This document shows, one piece after another, positions 1-5,297 of a stretch of 5,297 nt of DNA. The DNA is taken from assembly GCA_021798655.1 (NCBI GenBank), contig JAJZFE010000157.1, forward strand, positions 1 through 5,297, read 5' to 3'. The notes under the pieces were generated by a model. It did not search any database, was not told the origin of the DNA, and worked only from the letters and a program-made list of their open reading frames with translations. Position 1 is the stretch's first letter; every line of letters begins with the position of its first letter. Source of the stretch: Acidobacteriota bacterium. GTDB taxonomy: Bacteria; Acidobacteriota; Terriglobia; Terriglobales; Acidobacteriaceae. The position numbers were made by a program, and so were the translations under genes.

Positions 1-140
1 GGCATCAGGAGATTGGCGAAGTGCGGAGAGTCCACAGGCTGCCCCCGGAGTGATGGAATGAGGAAGAGCAGGGTAGCTGCAGCCACGAGGATGTTGCGCA
101 GTTGGTTGCGCCGGGGGGTGCTGGTTTGAATTTCGTACAC
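1..140 (-). CDS. Divergent exported protein, 5' end only (runs off left edge)
   Basis: The minus strand reads open from a GTG at 140-138 to the left edge, giving 46 complete codons. The product has a textbook export signal: a basic n-region with Arg10, Arg11 and Arg15, then a hydrophobic core at about residues 17-31 (ILVAAATLLFLIPSL), then a likely cleavage near Gly33 before GQPVDSP. A Shine-Dalgarno-like GAGG (minus strand, 150-147) lies six bases before the GTG, which is why this start is chosen; no in-frame ATG, GTG or TTG was found in the roughly 70 bases upstream. The RRNQLR stretch vaguely resembles a twin-arginine motif but lacks its Phe, so Sec export is more likely. The gene is divergent from the CRTAC1-like gene, with 118 bp between starts. 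Too little mature protein is visible to name a family, and the function is unknown. Confidence 0.72.
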   Translation of the reverse strand, partial: MYEIQTSTPRRNQLRNILVAAATLLFLIPSLRGQPVDSPHFANLLM

Positions 141-146
141 TGTCGA

Positions 147-150
147 CCTC
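147..150 (-). promoter_or_regulatory. Ribosome binding site of the divergent gene
   Basis: The minus strand reads GAGG, then six bases, then the GTG start at 140. This spacing is ideal and supports a GTG start for the divergent exported protein. No comparably placed site precedes any other in-frame start. Confidence 0.5.
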
Positions 151-190
151 AGCCCGTATGATGGTTCGGGAACATGCCCTGCTGATTTGC

Positions 191-201
191 GAAACGATTC
201 T
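191..201 (+). repeat. Shared 11-base motif, copy 1 (GAAACGATTCT)
   Basis: This 11-base sequence is identical to positions 2269-2279 and differs by one base from 2078-2088 (GAAATGATTCT). It is a short imperfect dyad with GAA and TTC arms around ACGA. This copy lies 57 bases before the CRTAC1-like ATG and 50 bases from the divergent GTG, a position suited to a regulator site. Its meaning is inferred; a short motif can recur by chance. Confidence 0.35.
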
Positions 202-258
202 TTACGCGTTTTACTGCAGTGGGAAGGTTATATCAGAGTATGCCGGGGTCGCACGCAG

Positions 259-2037
259 ATGGTTAGGGAGTCAAAAAAAATAGTTCGTTGCAGCGTGGTT
301 GTGTTGCTGCAAGTGGCACTTTGTCTGGATGTGTTGGGACAAGCGCATAGTGCGCCCAGTGCGCCGCCCGCCGGAGCGCGGTCGCGGGCCTGCAAGAACC
401 GCACCGTGCCGCAGTTGACCGACATTACCAGTGCCAGCGGAATCCGTTTCAACCACGTGGCTGCACCGGAGAAGAAGTACATTGTCGAGTCGATGAGCGG
501 CGGCGTACTGGTGGTGGACTATGATCGCGACGGCTGGCCGGACATCTACTTTACCAATGCGCCCACGGTGGAGATGGCTCTGAAAGGGGAGAAGGCCAAA
601 GGATCTCTGTTTCATAATAACCACGATGGAACCTTTACCGATGTGACCGAGAAGGCGGGGATTGGGTCCCCGTGTTTTGCGATGGGCGGTGCGGTGGGGG
701 ACTATAACAACGATGGCTGGCCCGACCTGTATATCACCTGCCTGGGTGGAAACGTTCTGTACCGGAATAACGGCAATGGCACGTTTACCGATGTGACCAA
801 GCAGGCGGGAGTGGCGGATGGTCGCTGGTCGACGGGTGCGGCGTTTGGGGACTTTGACGGCGATGGCTTTGTCGATCTGATGGTGAGCAATTACGTCGAC
901 TTCAAGCTGAACGATCTGCCGGGCTTTGGAAAAAGCCCTACGTGCAAGTTTCGGGGGATCGATGTTCAGTGCGGTCCGCGCGGGCTGAAAGGAGCTGGGG
1001 ACAGCTTGTTCCACAACAACGGCGACGGCACCTTTACGGACATCTCCAAGGCTGCGGGGGTGGACGATCCTGCGGGCTACTATGGGCTGGGAGTAGTGTG
1101 GTCGGATTTTGGCAACAGCGGACGCCCGGATATTTATGTCGCGGACGATTCCACCCCCAACTATTTGTACCGGAATATGGGGAAGGGCAAGTTCAACGAG
1201 ATTGGGTTGGAGTCTGGGACAGCGGTGAGCGGCGATGGCTCGGAGCAGGGCTCGATGGGGGTGGCGGTGGCGGACTATAACCACACCGGGCGGTTCTCCA
1301 TCTATGTGACGAACTTTGCCGATGAGTTCAACACGCTGTACCGGAACGATGGCTCGTACAGCTTTACCGATGTATCGTACGACGCGGGGGTGGCAGTGGC
1401 TTCGCTGCCGTATGTGAAATGGGGTACGACCTTTGCGGATCTTGACAACGATGGGTGGCCTGACCTCTTTTCAGTGAATGGGCATGTGTATCCGCAGGTG
1501 GATACGACGCCGTCGGGTGCGCGGTATCGCGAAGTGGCGAACCTGCTGATGAACGACCATGACGGCACGTTTTGCGATGCCGGGAATCTGGCGGGTGCCG
1601 CCATTCGTGAGCCGCGGGTGAGTCGCGGGCTGGCAGCGGTGGATCTGGATAACGACGGCAACATCGATCTGGTGGTGGAGAATCTGGATGGATCACCGAC
1701 GATTCTGCACAATCAGGGAATTCCGGGAACCCATTGGGTGACGCTGGAGCTGGCCGGCACGAAGAGTAACCGTCTGGCTCTCGGGGCCCGGGTGACGATT
1801 ACGGCTGGCGGCGTGACGCAGATGGACGAGGTTCGGAGCGGGGGCAGTTATCTCTCCCAGAGCGATCTGCGGATACATTTTGGTCTGGGGAAGGCTGAGA
1901 AGGTCGACTCGGTAGAGGTTCGGTGGCCTTCTGGTCACGTCGATACGCTGCACGACCTTCGGTCTGACCACTTTTATTCGGTACTGGAAGGCAGCGGATT
2001 AGTGGTACCAGCTTCGATCGCTCCGACCGGAAAGTAG
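259..2037 (+). CDS. Secreted CRTAC1-family protein with FG-GAP repeats and ASPIC/UnbV domain
   Basis: The product has 592 residues, a usual length for bacterial CRTAC1-family proteins. The signal peptide has Lys6, Lys7 and Arg10, a hydrophobic core at 12-27, and likely cleavage after Ala29 or Ala32. Seven repeats follow, each pairing a TFTDVxxxAG-like strand (residues 52, 125, 175, 258, 311, 368, 437) with a DxDxDGxxD-type loop (87-95, 148-156, 198-206, 283-291, 339-347, 394-402, 462-470), suggesting a seven-bladed beta-propeller with bound calcium. Loops four (DFGNSGRPD) and five (DYNHTGRFS) have lost acidic ligands. Cys229 and Cys238, in the family's CxxxxxxxxCGPRG segment, could form a disulfide. 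The C-terminal ASPIC/UnbV domain covers about 507-576, with EVRSGGSYLSQSDLRIHFGLG and VEVRWPSG. The molecular role of this family is not established; binding to ligands, polymers or partner proteins outside the cytoplasm is inferred. ATG 259 is preferred over TTG 187 because it puts the signal peptide at the N-terminus, although its ribosome site (GGGG, 245-248) is weak. The receptor gene follows 283 bp downstream. Confidence 0.92.
   Translation: MVRESKKIVRCSVVVLLQVALCLDVLGQAHSAPSAPPAGARSRACKNRTVPQLTDITSASGIRFNHVAAPEKKYIVESMSGGVLVVDYDRDGWPDIYFTNAPTVEMALKGEKAKGSLFHNNHDGTFTDVTEKAGIGSPCFAMGGAVGDYNNDGWPDLYITCLGGNVLYRNNGNGTFTDVTKQAGVADGRWSTGAAFGDFDGDGFVDLMVSNYVDFKLNDLPGFGKSPTCKFRGIDVQCGPRGLKGAGDSLFHNNGDGTFTDISKAAGVDDPAGYYGLGVVWSDFGNSGRPDIYVADDSTPNYLYRNMGKGKFNEIGLESGTAVSGDGSEQGSMGVAVADYNHTGRFSIYVTNFADEFNTLYRNDGSYSFTDVSYDAGVAVASLPYVKWGTTFADLDNDGWPDLFSVNGHVYPQVDTTPSGARYREVANLLMNDHDGTFCDAGNLAGAAIREPRVSRGLAAVDLDNDGNIDLVVENLDGSPTILHNQGIPGTHWVTLELAGTKSNRLALGARVTITAGGVTQMDEVRSGGSYLSQSDLRIHFGLGKAEKVDSVEVRWPSGHVDTLHDLRSDHFYSVLEGSGLVVPASIAPTGK
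631..810 (+). repeat. Near-identical DNA repeats within the propeller gene
   Basis: The 30 bases at 631-660 and at 781-810 match at 26 positions and are exactly 150 bases (50 codons) apart. Both encode TFTDVT(E/K)(K/Q)AG. A more diverged third copy begins near 1030 (TFTDISKAAG). They mark blade-length duplication inside the FG-GAP protein and are coding repeats, not a mobile element. Confidence 0.6.
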
Positions 2038-2043
2038 CGAGCG

Positions 2044-2115
2044 CTGGCGTCTGCCAGACGACACTGCTGTGTCAACAGAAATGATTCTGTAGAGGCGTTT
2101 TCCAGAAATTTTCTG
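2044..2115 (+). terminator. Cluster of short hairpins after the CRTAC1-like stop codon
   Basis: Three perfect stem-loops, each with a four-base loop, follow one another directly: CTGGC-GTCT-GCCAG (2044-2057), GACAC-TGCT-GTGTC (2060-2073) and ACAGAA-ATGA-TTCTGT (2075-2090). A fourth inverted repeat, CAGAA-ATT-TTCTG, sits at 2103-2115. A short T run (2098-2101) lies seven bases after the third stem. Starting six bases past the TAG, this is where the transcript should end, so termination or protection of the 3' end is the likely role. None is a canonical GC-stem-plus-U-tract terminator, and the last two stems are weak. The first stem can pair differently, as CGTCT with AGACG. Confidence 0.4.
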
Positions 2116-2125
2116 CAAAGAGTAA

Positions 2126-2155
2126 TTGACAAAGCGATAGCCGACAGCGCCTAAT
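2126..2155 (+). promoter_or_regulatory. Candidate sigma70 promoter for the TonB-dependent receptor
   Basis: TTGACA at 2126-2131 is a perfect -35 consensus. CCTAAT at 2150-2155, after an 18-base spacer, matches four of six -10 positions. Transcription would begin near 2162 and leave a leader of about 160 bases before the receptor ATG. The promoter lies after the hairpin cluster, suggesting that the receptor has its own transcription start rather than depending on the CRTAC1-like gene. Confidence 0.45.
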
Positions 2156-2179
2156 GGCAAGTCAGCAATTCAAACAAGA

Positions 2180-2216
2180 CAATTAGCGGTGCTTAGCACT
2201 GGTATGCAGCTAATTG
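2180..2216. repeat. Inverted repeat with a nested palindrome in the receptor leader
   Basis: CAATTAGC (2180-2187) and GCTAATTG (2209-2216) are perfect 8-base inverted arms. Between them lies a second palindrome, GTGCT-T-AGCAC (2189-2199). A direct near-repeat is also present: AATTAGCGG (2181-2189) and AATTGGCGG (2212-2220). Just downstream of the candidate start site, this could be an operator or, as RNA, a stem with an inner GTGC/GCAC hairpin. Nothing here identifies the regulator. Confidence 0.45.
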
Positions 2217-2241
2217 GCGGAGGAGCTCTTTTCTTTCGTCA

Positions 2242-2313
2242 ATGAAGCAAAGAACGAATGCTGACGCAGAAACGATTCTCAAACTATTGATGGATTTTCG
2301 AGCATTACTTTAG
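2242..2313 (+). CDS. Doubtful 23-residue upstream ORF in the receptor leader
   Basis: An ATG at 2242 opens a 23-codon frame (MKQRTNADAETILKLLMDFRALL) that ends at TAG 2311-2313. The stop overlaps the receptor's AGGAGG (2312-2317), an arrangement that would allow translational coupling or leader-peptide control. Against it, the purine-rich GGAGGAG at 2219-2225 is 16 bases before the ATG, too far for a good ribosome site, and codons such as AGA, CTA and TTA are unlike the neighbouring genes. It resembles no leader peptide I know and may be chance. Confidence 0.15.
   Translation: MKQRTNADAETILKLLMDFRALL
2267..2279 (+). repeat. Shared motif, copy 2 (CAGAAACGATTCT)
   Basis: GAAACGATTCT at 2269-2279 exactly repeats 191-201. 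The 13-base form CAGAAACGATTCT matches 2076-2088 (CAGAAATGATTCT) at 12 of 13 positions. It ends 41 bases before the receptor ATG, downstream of the candidate promoter, so a bound protein could act as a roadblock or the element could act in the RNA. The role is inferred. Confidence 0.35.
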
Positions 2314-2317
2314 GAGG
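2312..2317 (+). promoter_or_regulatory. Strong Shine-Dalgarno site of the receptor
   Basis: AGGAGG is a full anti-16S match, three bases before the ATG at 2321. The spacing is shorter than usual, but no better start is nearby: an ATG at 2332 is in another frame, and the next in-frame ATG (residue 14) would destroy the signal peptide. Confidence 0.75.
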
Positions 2318-2320
2318 ATT

Positions 2321-5297
2321 ATGAAACGACTATGTTCCTGGATTGCGTTTGTTGCGGTCATGATTGGTGTGCTCAGCGCACCAGTTTTGGCACAACGCAC
2401 AACCGGCGTGGTGATTGGTCAGGTAACCGACCCATCCGGCGCGGCTGTGACTACGGCAACCGTGACTCTGACCAGCAATGCTACCGGTCTCGACCGCGTG
2501 GTGACGACCAACAGCTCCGGCGAGTATCGTTTCGACGATATCTCGAACGGCACCTATAAACTACAGGTAACCGGACCGACGTTTCGCAAGTTTGTTGCGA
2601 GCGGCGTTGTAGTAGACGTTGCATCCACCACGCGTGTGGATGCCAAACTGGCTTTGGGTAACGTCTCCGAGGTCGTCGAGGTTTCGGCGGCTGCGATTCA
2701 GGTGGAGACGGAAGGCGGTGCACTGGGTTCGGTTGTAGACGGCACCCAGGTTAAGGAACTACCGCTGAACGGTCGCAGCTTTGTGGAACTGACGCAGATG
2801 TCGCCTGGTATCTCTGGCGCCAACAACTTCGACAGCAAAAACAAGGGCCTGCAGGGTGGCGTGGACTTCTCGGTCAACGGCAACCCGACCACCAATAACC
2901 TGTTTATGGTGGATGGCGCCAACGACAACGACGTAGGTTCCAACCGCACGATTCTGATCTATCCCTCGATCGAGGCGATTGCCGAGTTCAAGATGCTGAC
3001 CAACAGCTACGGACCAGAGTACGGTCAGGCTTCAGGTGCAGTCATCACGATCGTGACCCGCAGCGGTTCGAACACATTGCATGGCAGCGTGTTCTACAGC
3101 GGACGTAACGATGCTCTGGCCGCGTACACGTACTTTGCCCGTCGCAATGCTGGCACCGGACAGCCGCTGAATGGCAAGGACAAACTGCGCCGCAACGACT
3201 GGGGCTACTCACTGGGCGGTCCGATCAAGAAGGATAAGCTGTTTTTCTTCGGCAACGAAGAGTGGACACATGAAATTCACGGCGTATCGCAGGCTTCGTG
3301 CGTTGCCACGGCGGCTGAAATCGCTGGCGACTTTTCGACTCCTTCTTGCGGCGCGGCTCTGCCTACGTTCTCGCCTGCGTTGCAAAAGGCGGGTAATCCC
3401 CACGCACTGGCAACGATTGATCCTGCAGGAGCATTGCTTGCACAGTACTTCCCGCTGCCCAACAAGGCAGTACCCGTCAACGGCAACAACTGGTCGGAGT
3501 CTCTGCCAAGCGGCACGAACTATCGTCAAGAGAATGGCCGTATCGACTACAACCTGAACAAGCACAACACCCTGATGGCCCGCTATACGCAGGACACCTG
3601 GGTCAGCCCGTCGTACAACGGCAACCAGTACTGGGGCGATTCACCGTTCCCGGTCATCAACGCCAACTGGTCGCAGCCTTCGAAGATGGCGATCGGACGC
3701 TGGACCAGCACCATCAGCGACACGCTGGTGAACGACGTTGAATTTGCCTACTCGAATAACCGCATCAACATCACCCCGGGTGGAACCAATGCTGGTCTGT
3801 TGAACCAGATGGCAGCGGCGATCCCGACACTCTATCCGCTAACTCTGAAGAACGCCAAGGCTTCTACCCCCACCGTCTGGGCTGGGCTTGGAGCTTACGG
3901 CGTCTACAACAACATCTGGTCGATTGCGCCGTGGAACAACACTCTGGATCTGTACACCTACCGCGACGATGTTTCGAAGGTTGCCGGACATCACGCCATC
4001 AAGGCCGGTGCGTTTCTGGGCATCAATGGTAAGAACGAGGATGCAAGTGCAGCCAGTACGGAACGGCCTACCTTCCTTACCTTCGACTCTTCTGTCGATC
4101 AGAGTAAGGGTGGCGTGGTTACGGGTAACAACCTGGCCAACGTGTTGATTCCGAACAATCCGTTCCTTCTGGCGGAGAACTCCACCAACGTACGTGCGCA
4201 GCTTCGCTGGAAAGACATTGAATTCTATGCAGGCGATATCTGGAAGGTTTCTCCCCGGATCTCTCTGAGCTACGGAGTTCGGTACTCGTTCCTGCGCAAT
4301 CCTGTGCAGCCGAACAACCTGCTGACCAGCTTCCAGCCCCAGTTGTACGACAAGACCAAGCCAGCCAGCGATGCCTGTAATGGTCTGTGGACGGCACCGG
4401 GCAAGGATCCTTGCGGCGATGCGAACAAGCAGTTTGGCACTCACTTCAGCTCGGGTGTACCCGGTCCGAACAACTCGCTGGTCAACAACAACAACCACTT
4501 GATTGCACCGCGTGTTGGCGTGGCGTGGGATGTGCGTGGCGATGGCAAAACGGCACTTCGTCTTGGAGTCGGCCAGTTCTTCCAGCGCGAACGTGTCTCT
4601 CGCTACACCCTGGTCGCGAATGCTCCATTCTCCATCACTGCCTCGGGTATCTCTCGCTCATTGGGCGGAGCAACTCCGGCTACGTTGTCGGGTGGCGCTG
4701 CATCTCCCACGGGCGGTATGGATCCACGAGGGATTCTGCCGAACACCATTCAGTGGAACGTAACCGTTGAGCAGGAGTTGGCGAACAACACCGTATTGCA
4801 GATGAGCTATGTCGGCAATCGGGGTATTCACCTTACTTCGAGCTACGACGTCAACAGCATTGCACCTTCAAACTGGCTGGCGGCGTCGTTCGTCTCCGGT
4901 GGCGCACAGAACGCATTGCGGCCGTACAGCAACTTCGGCTCGCTGGCGTACTGGTCGCACAACGGCGATTCCAGTTACTCGGCACTGCAGACCCTATTCC
5001 GCACACAGATCCGGTCTTTCCGGTTCCAGGCTGCCTATACGTGGTCGCACGATATCTCCGATATCGCGACGGACGATTCCAGCGGCGGAACGGGAGCGCA
5101 GAGCTTCACTTACTTCACCAACCCTCGGCTTGATCGCGGTAACTCTAACACCAACCGTCCCGACGTCTTTGTGGCGAACGGAACGTACCTGGCACCGAAG
5201 TTGGAGAGCCACGGTATGTTGACACGCAATGTTCTGGGCGGATGGGAACTGACCGGCATCACGCAGGCCGAGTCGGGCAACTCGTTCACGATCTTCC
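2321..5297 (+). CDS. Oar-like TonB-dependent outer-membrane receptor, 3' end missing
   Basis: The frame is open from ATG 2321 to the right edge (992 complete codons, no stop). A signal peptide ends at VLA|Q (cleavage after Ala24). Residues about 29-112 form a carboxypeptidase-regulatory-like beta-sandwich (GQVTDPSGAAV, then SSGEYRFDDISNGTYKL). The plug follows at about 115-247, with ELPLNGRSFVELTQMSPG (146-163), the NNLFMVDGANDND segment (192-204) and YGPEYGQASGAVITIVTRSG (230-249). The barrel begins near 250 with HGSVF and RNDAL, then LGGPIKKDKLFFFGNEE (298-314) and the family's ATAAEIAGDFS and LLAQYFPLPN segments. The last visible part, LGGWELTGITQAESGNSF, normally precedes the final barrel strands, so perhaps 100-200 residues are missing. 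Such receptors import large substrates with TonB-ExbBD energy; the related Oar of Myxococcus functions in protein export. No clear TonB box is visible. The substrate is unknown; polysaccharide or peptide fragments are guesses. It has its own strong ribosome site and a likely promoter at 2126-2155. Confidence 0.95.
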   Translation, partial: MKRLCSWIAFVAVMIGVLSAPVLAQRTTGVVIGQVTDPSGAAVTTATVTLTSNATGLDRVVTTNSSGEYRFDDISNGTYKLQVTGPTFRKFVASGVVVDVASTTRVDAKLALGNVSEVVEVSAAAIQVETEGGALGSVVDGTQVKELPLNGRSFVELTQMSPGISGANNFDSKNKGLQGGVDFSVNGNPTTNNLFMVDGANDNDVGSNRTILIYPSIEAIAEFKMLTNSYGPEYGQASGAVITIVTRSGSNTLHGSVFYSGRNDALAAYTYFARRNAGTGQPLNGKDKLRRNDWGYSLGGPIKKDKLFFFGNEEWTHEIHGVSQASCVATAAEIAGDFSTPSCGAALPTFSPALQKAGNPHALATIDPAGALLAQYFPLPNKAVPVNGNNWSESLPSGTNYRQENGRIDYNLNKHNTLMARYTQDTWVSPSYNGNQYWGDSPFPVINANWSQPSKMAIGRWTSTISDTLVNDVEFAYSNNRINITPGGTNAGLLNQMAAAIPTLYPLTLKNAKASTPTVWAGLGAYGVYNNIWSIAPWNNTLDLYTYRDDVSKVAGHHAIKAGAFLGINGKNEDASAASTERPTFLTFDSSVDQSKGGVVTGNNLANVLIPNNPFLLAENSTNVRAQLRWKDIEFYAGDIWKVSPRISLSYGVRYSFLRNPVQPNNLLTSFQPQLYDKTKPASDACNGLWTAPGKDPCGDANKQFGTHFSSGVPGPNNSLVNNNNHLIAPRVGVAWDVRGDGKTALRLGVGQFFQRERVSRYTLVANAPFSITASGISRSLGGATPATLSGGAASPTGGMDPRGILPNTIQWNVTVEQELANNTVLQMSYVGNRGIHLTSSYDVNSIAPSNWLAASFVSGGAQNALRPYSNFGSLAYWSHNGDSSYSALQTLFRTQIRSFRFQAAYTWSHDISDIATDDSSGGTGAQSFTYFTNPRLDRGNSNTNRPDVFVANGTYLAPKLESHGMLTRNVLGGWELTGITQAESGNSFTIF

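Larger units (their letters stand above)
141..258. promoter_or_regulatory. Divergent intergenic region between two exported-protein genes
   Basis: These 118 bases separate a minus-strand GTG start (140) from a plus-strand ATG start (259), so promoters for both genes should lie here or just inside the genes. TATGAT at 157-162 differs from the sigma70 -10 consensus at one base, but the hexamer 17 bases upstream (CGTACA, 134-139) is a poor -35, so the plus-strand promoter is only tentative. No convincing minus-strand promoter was seen. The region also carries GAAACGATTCT at 191-201, which recurs upstream of the TonB-dependent receptor. The plus-strand frame is open back to a TTG at 187, but that stretch does not look coding. 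Confidence 0.4.

Noticed and set aside
1..129. Plus-strand open frame ending at TGA 127-129, possibly the tail of an upstream gene
   Set aside because: Its translation is Arg- and Ser-rich with no recognisable features, while the opposite strand gives a clean signal peptide with a Shine-Dalgarno site.
271..1284. Long minus-strand open frame (337 codons) opposite the CRTAC1-like gene
   Set aside because: It lies wholly antisense to a well-supported gene with clear repeats. Its translation is Arg/Val/His-rich with no domain, and it has no good ribosome site. It is a by-product of the GC-rich repetitive Asp/Gly coding sequence.
2038..2320. Riboswitch, tRNA or small-RNA gene in the intergenic region
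   Set aside because: No cloverleaf or recognisable riboswitch core was found. Only short inverted repeats are present, and these are reported separately.
3839..4498. Minus-strand open frame of 219 codons opposite the TonB-dependent receptor
   Set aside because: The plus strand is continuously open and matches receptor barrel features across this stretch. The antisense product shows no recognisable motif.
4387..5222. Plus-strand frames in other registers inside the receptor (4387-4770, 4503-4763, 4809-5222)
   Set aside because: They overlap the receptor reading frame, lack ribosome sites and give low-complexity Arg/Ser-rich products.
2321..5297. Absence of a stop codon in the receptor taken as a frameshift or a giant fusion
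   Set aside because: The visible 992 residues follow the normal Oar-like order, and the final motif is one usually found before the last barrel strands. Truncation by the window edge explains it.

Overview
The window looks like chromosomal DNA of a moderately GC-rich soil-type bacterium, most likely Acidobacteriota (Terriglobales: the Granulicella/Terriglobus/Edaphobacter group). This is inferred from the type of large outer-membrane receptor on the right (an Oar-like TonB-dependent transporter with an N-terminal carboxypeptidase-regulatory-like domain) and from its pairing with a CRTAC1-type FG-GAP/ASPIC-UnbV secreted protein. No species can be named from sequence alone.

Layout: (1) Positions 140-1, minus strand: the 5' end of a divergent gene with a clear signal peptide and Shine-Dalgarno sequence, cut by the left edge. 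(2) 141-258: a 118-bp divergent intergenic region. (3) 259-2037, plus strand: a complete 592-residue secreted CRTAC1-family protein with seven FG-GAP-like calcium-loop repeats (two degenerate) and a C-terminal ASPIC/UnbV domain. (4) 2038-2320: a 283-bp intergenic region rich in inverted repeats. It has three back-to-back tetraloop hairpins just after the stop codon, a sigma70-like promoter, an 8-bp inverted repeat in the presumed leader, a doubtful 23-codon upstream ORF and a strong Shine-Dalgarno sequence. (5) 2321 to the right edge, plus strand: 992 residues of a TonB-dependent receptor that has not ended at 5297.

All three proteins carry export signals, so the locus is devoted to the cell envelope. 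The receptor would sit in the outer membrane. The CRTAC1-like propeller would be periplasmic, surface-associated or released, and could bind a polymer or partner handled by the receptor; that link is inference. An 11-base sequence, GAAACGATTCT, occurs exactly in both intergenic regions, with a one-mismatch third copy in the second. It is a candidate shared operator and the main hint of co-regulation. No tRNA, rRNA, CRISPR array, transposase or phage gene was seen. The protein families themselves are known; the novelty, if any, lies in the intergenic regulatory structure and in the unidentified divergent gene.
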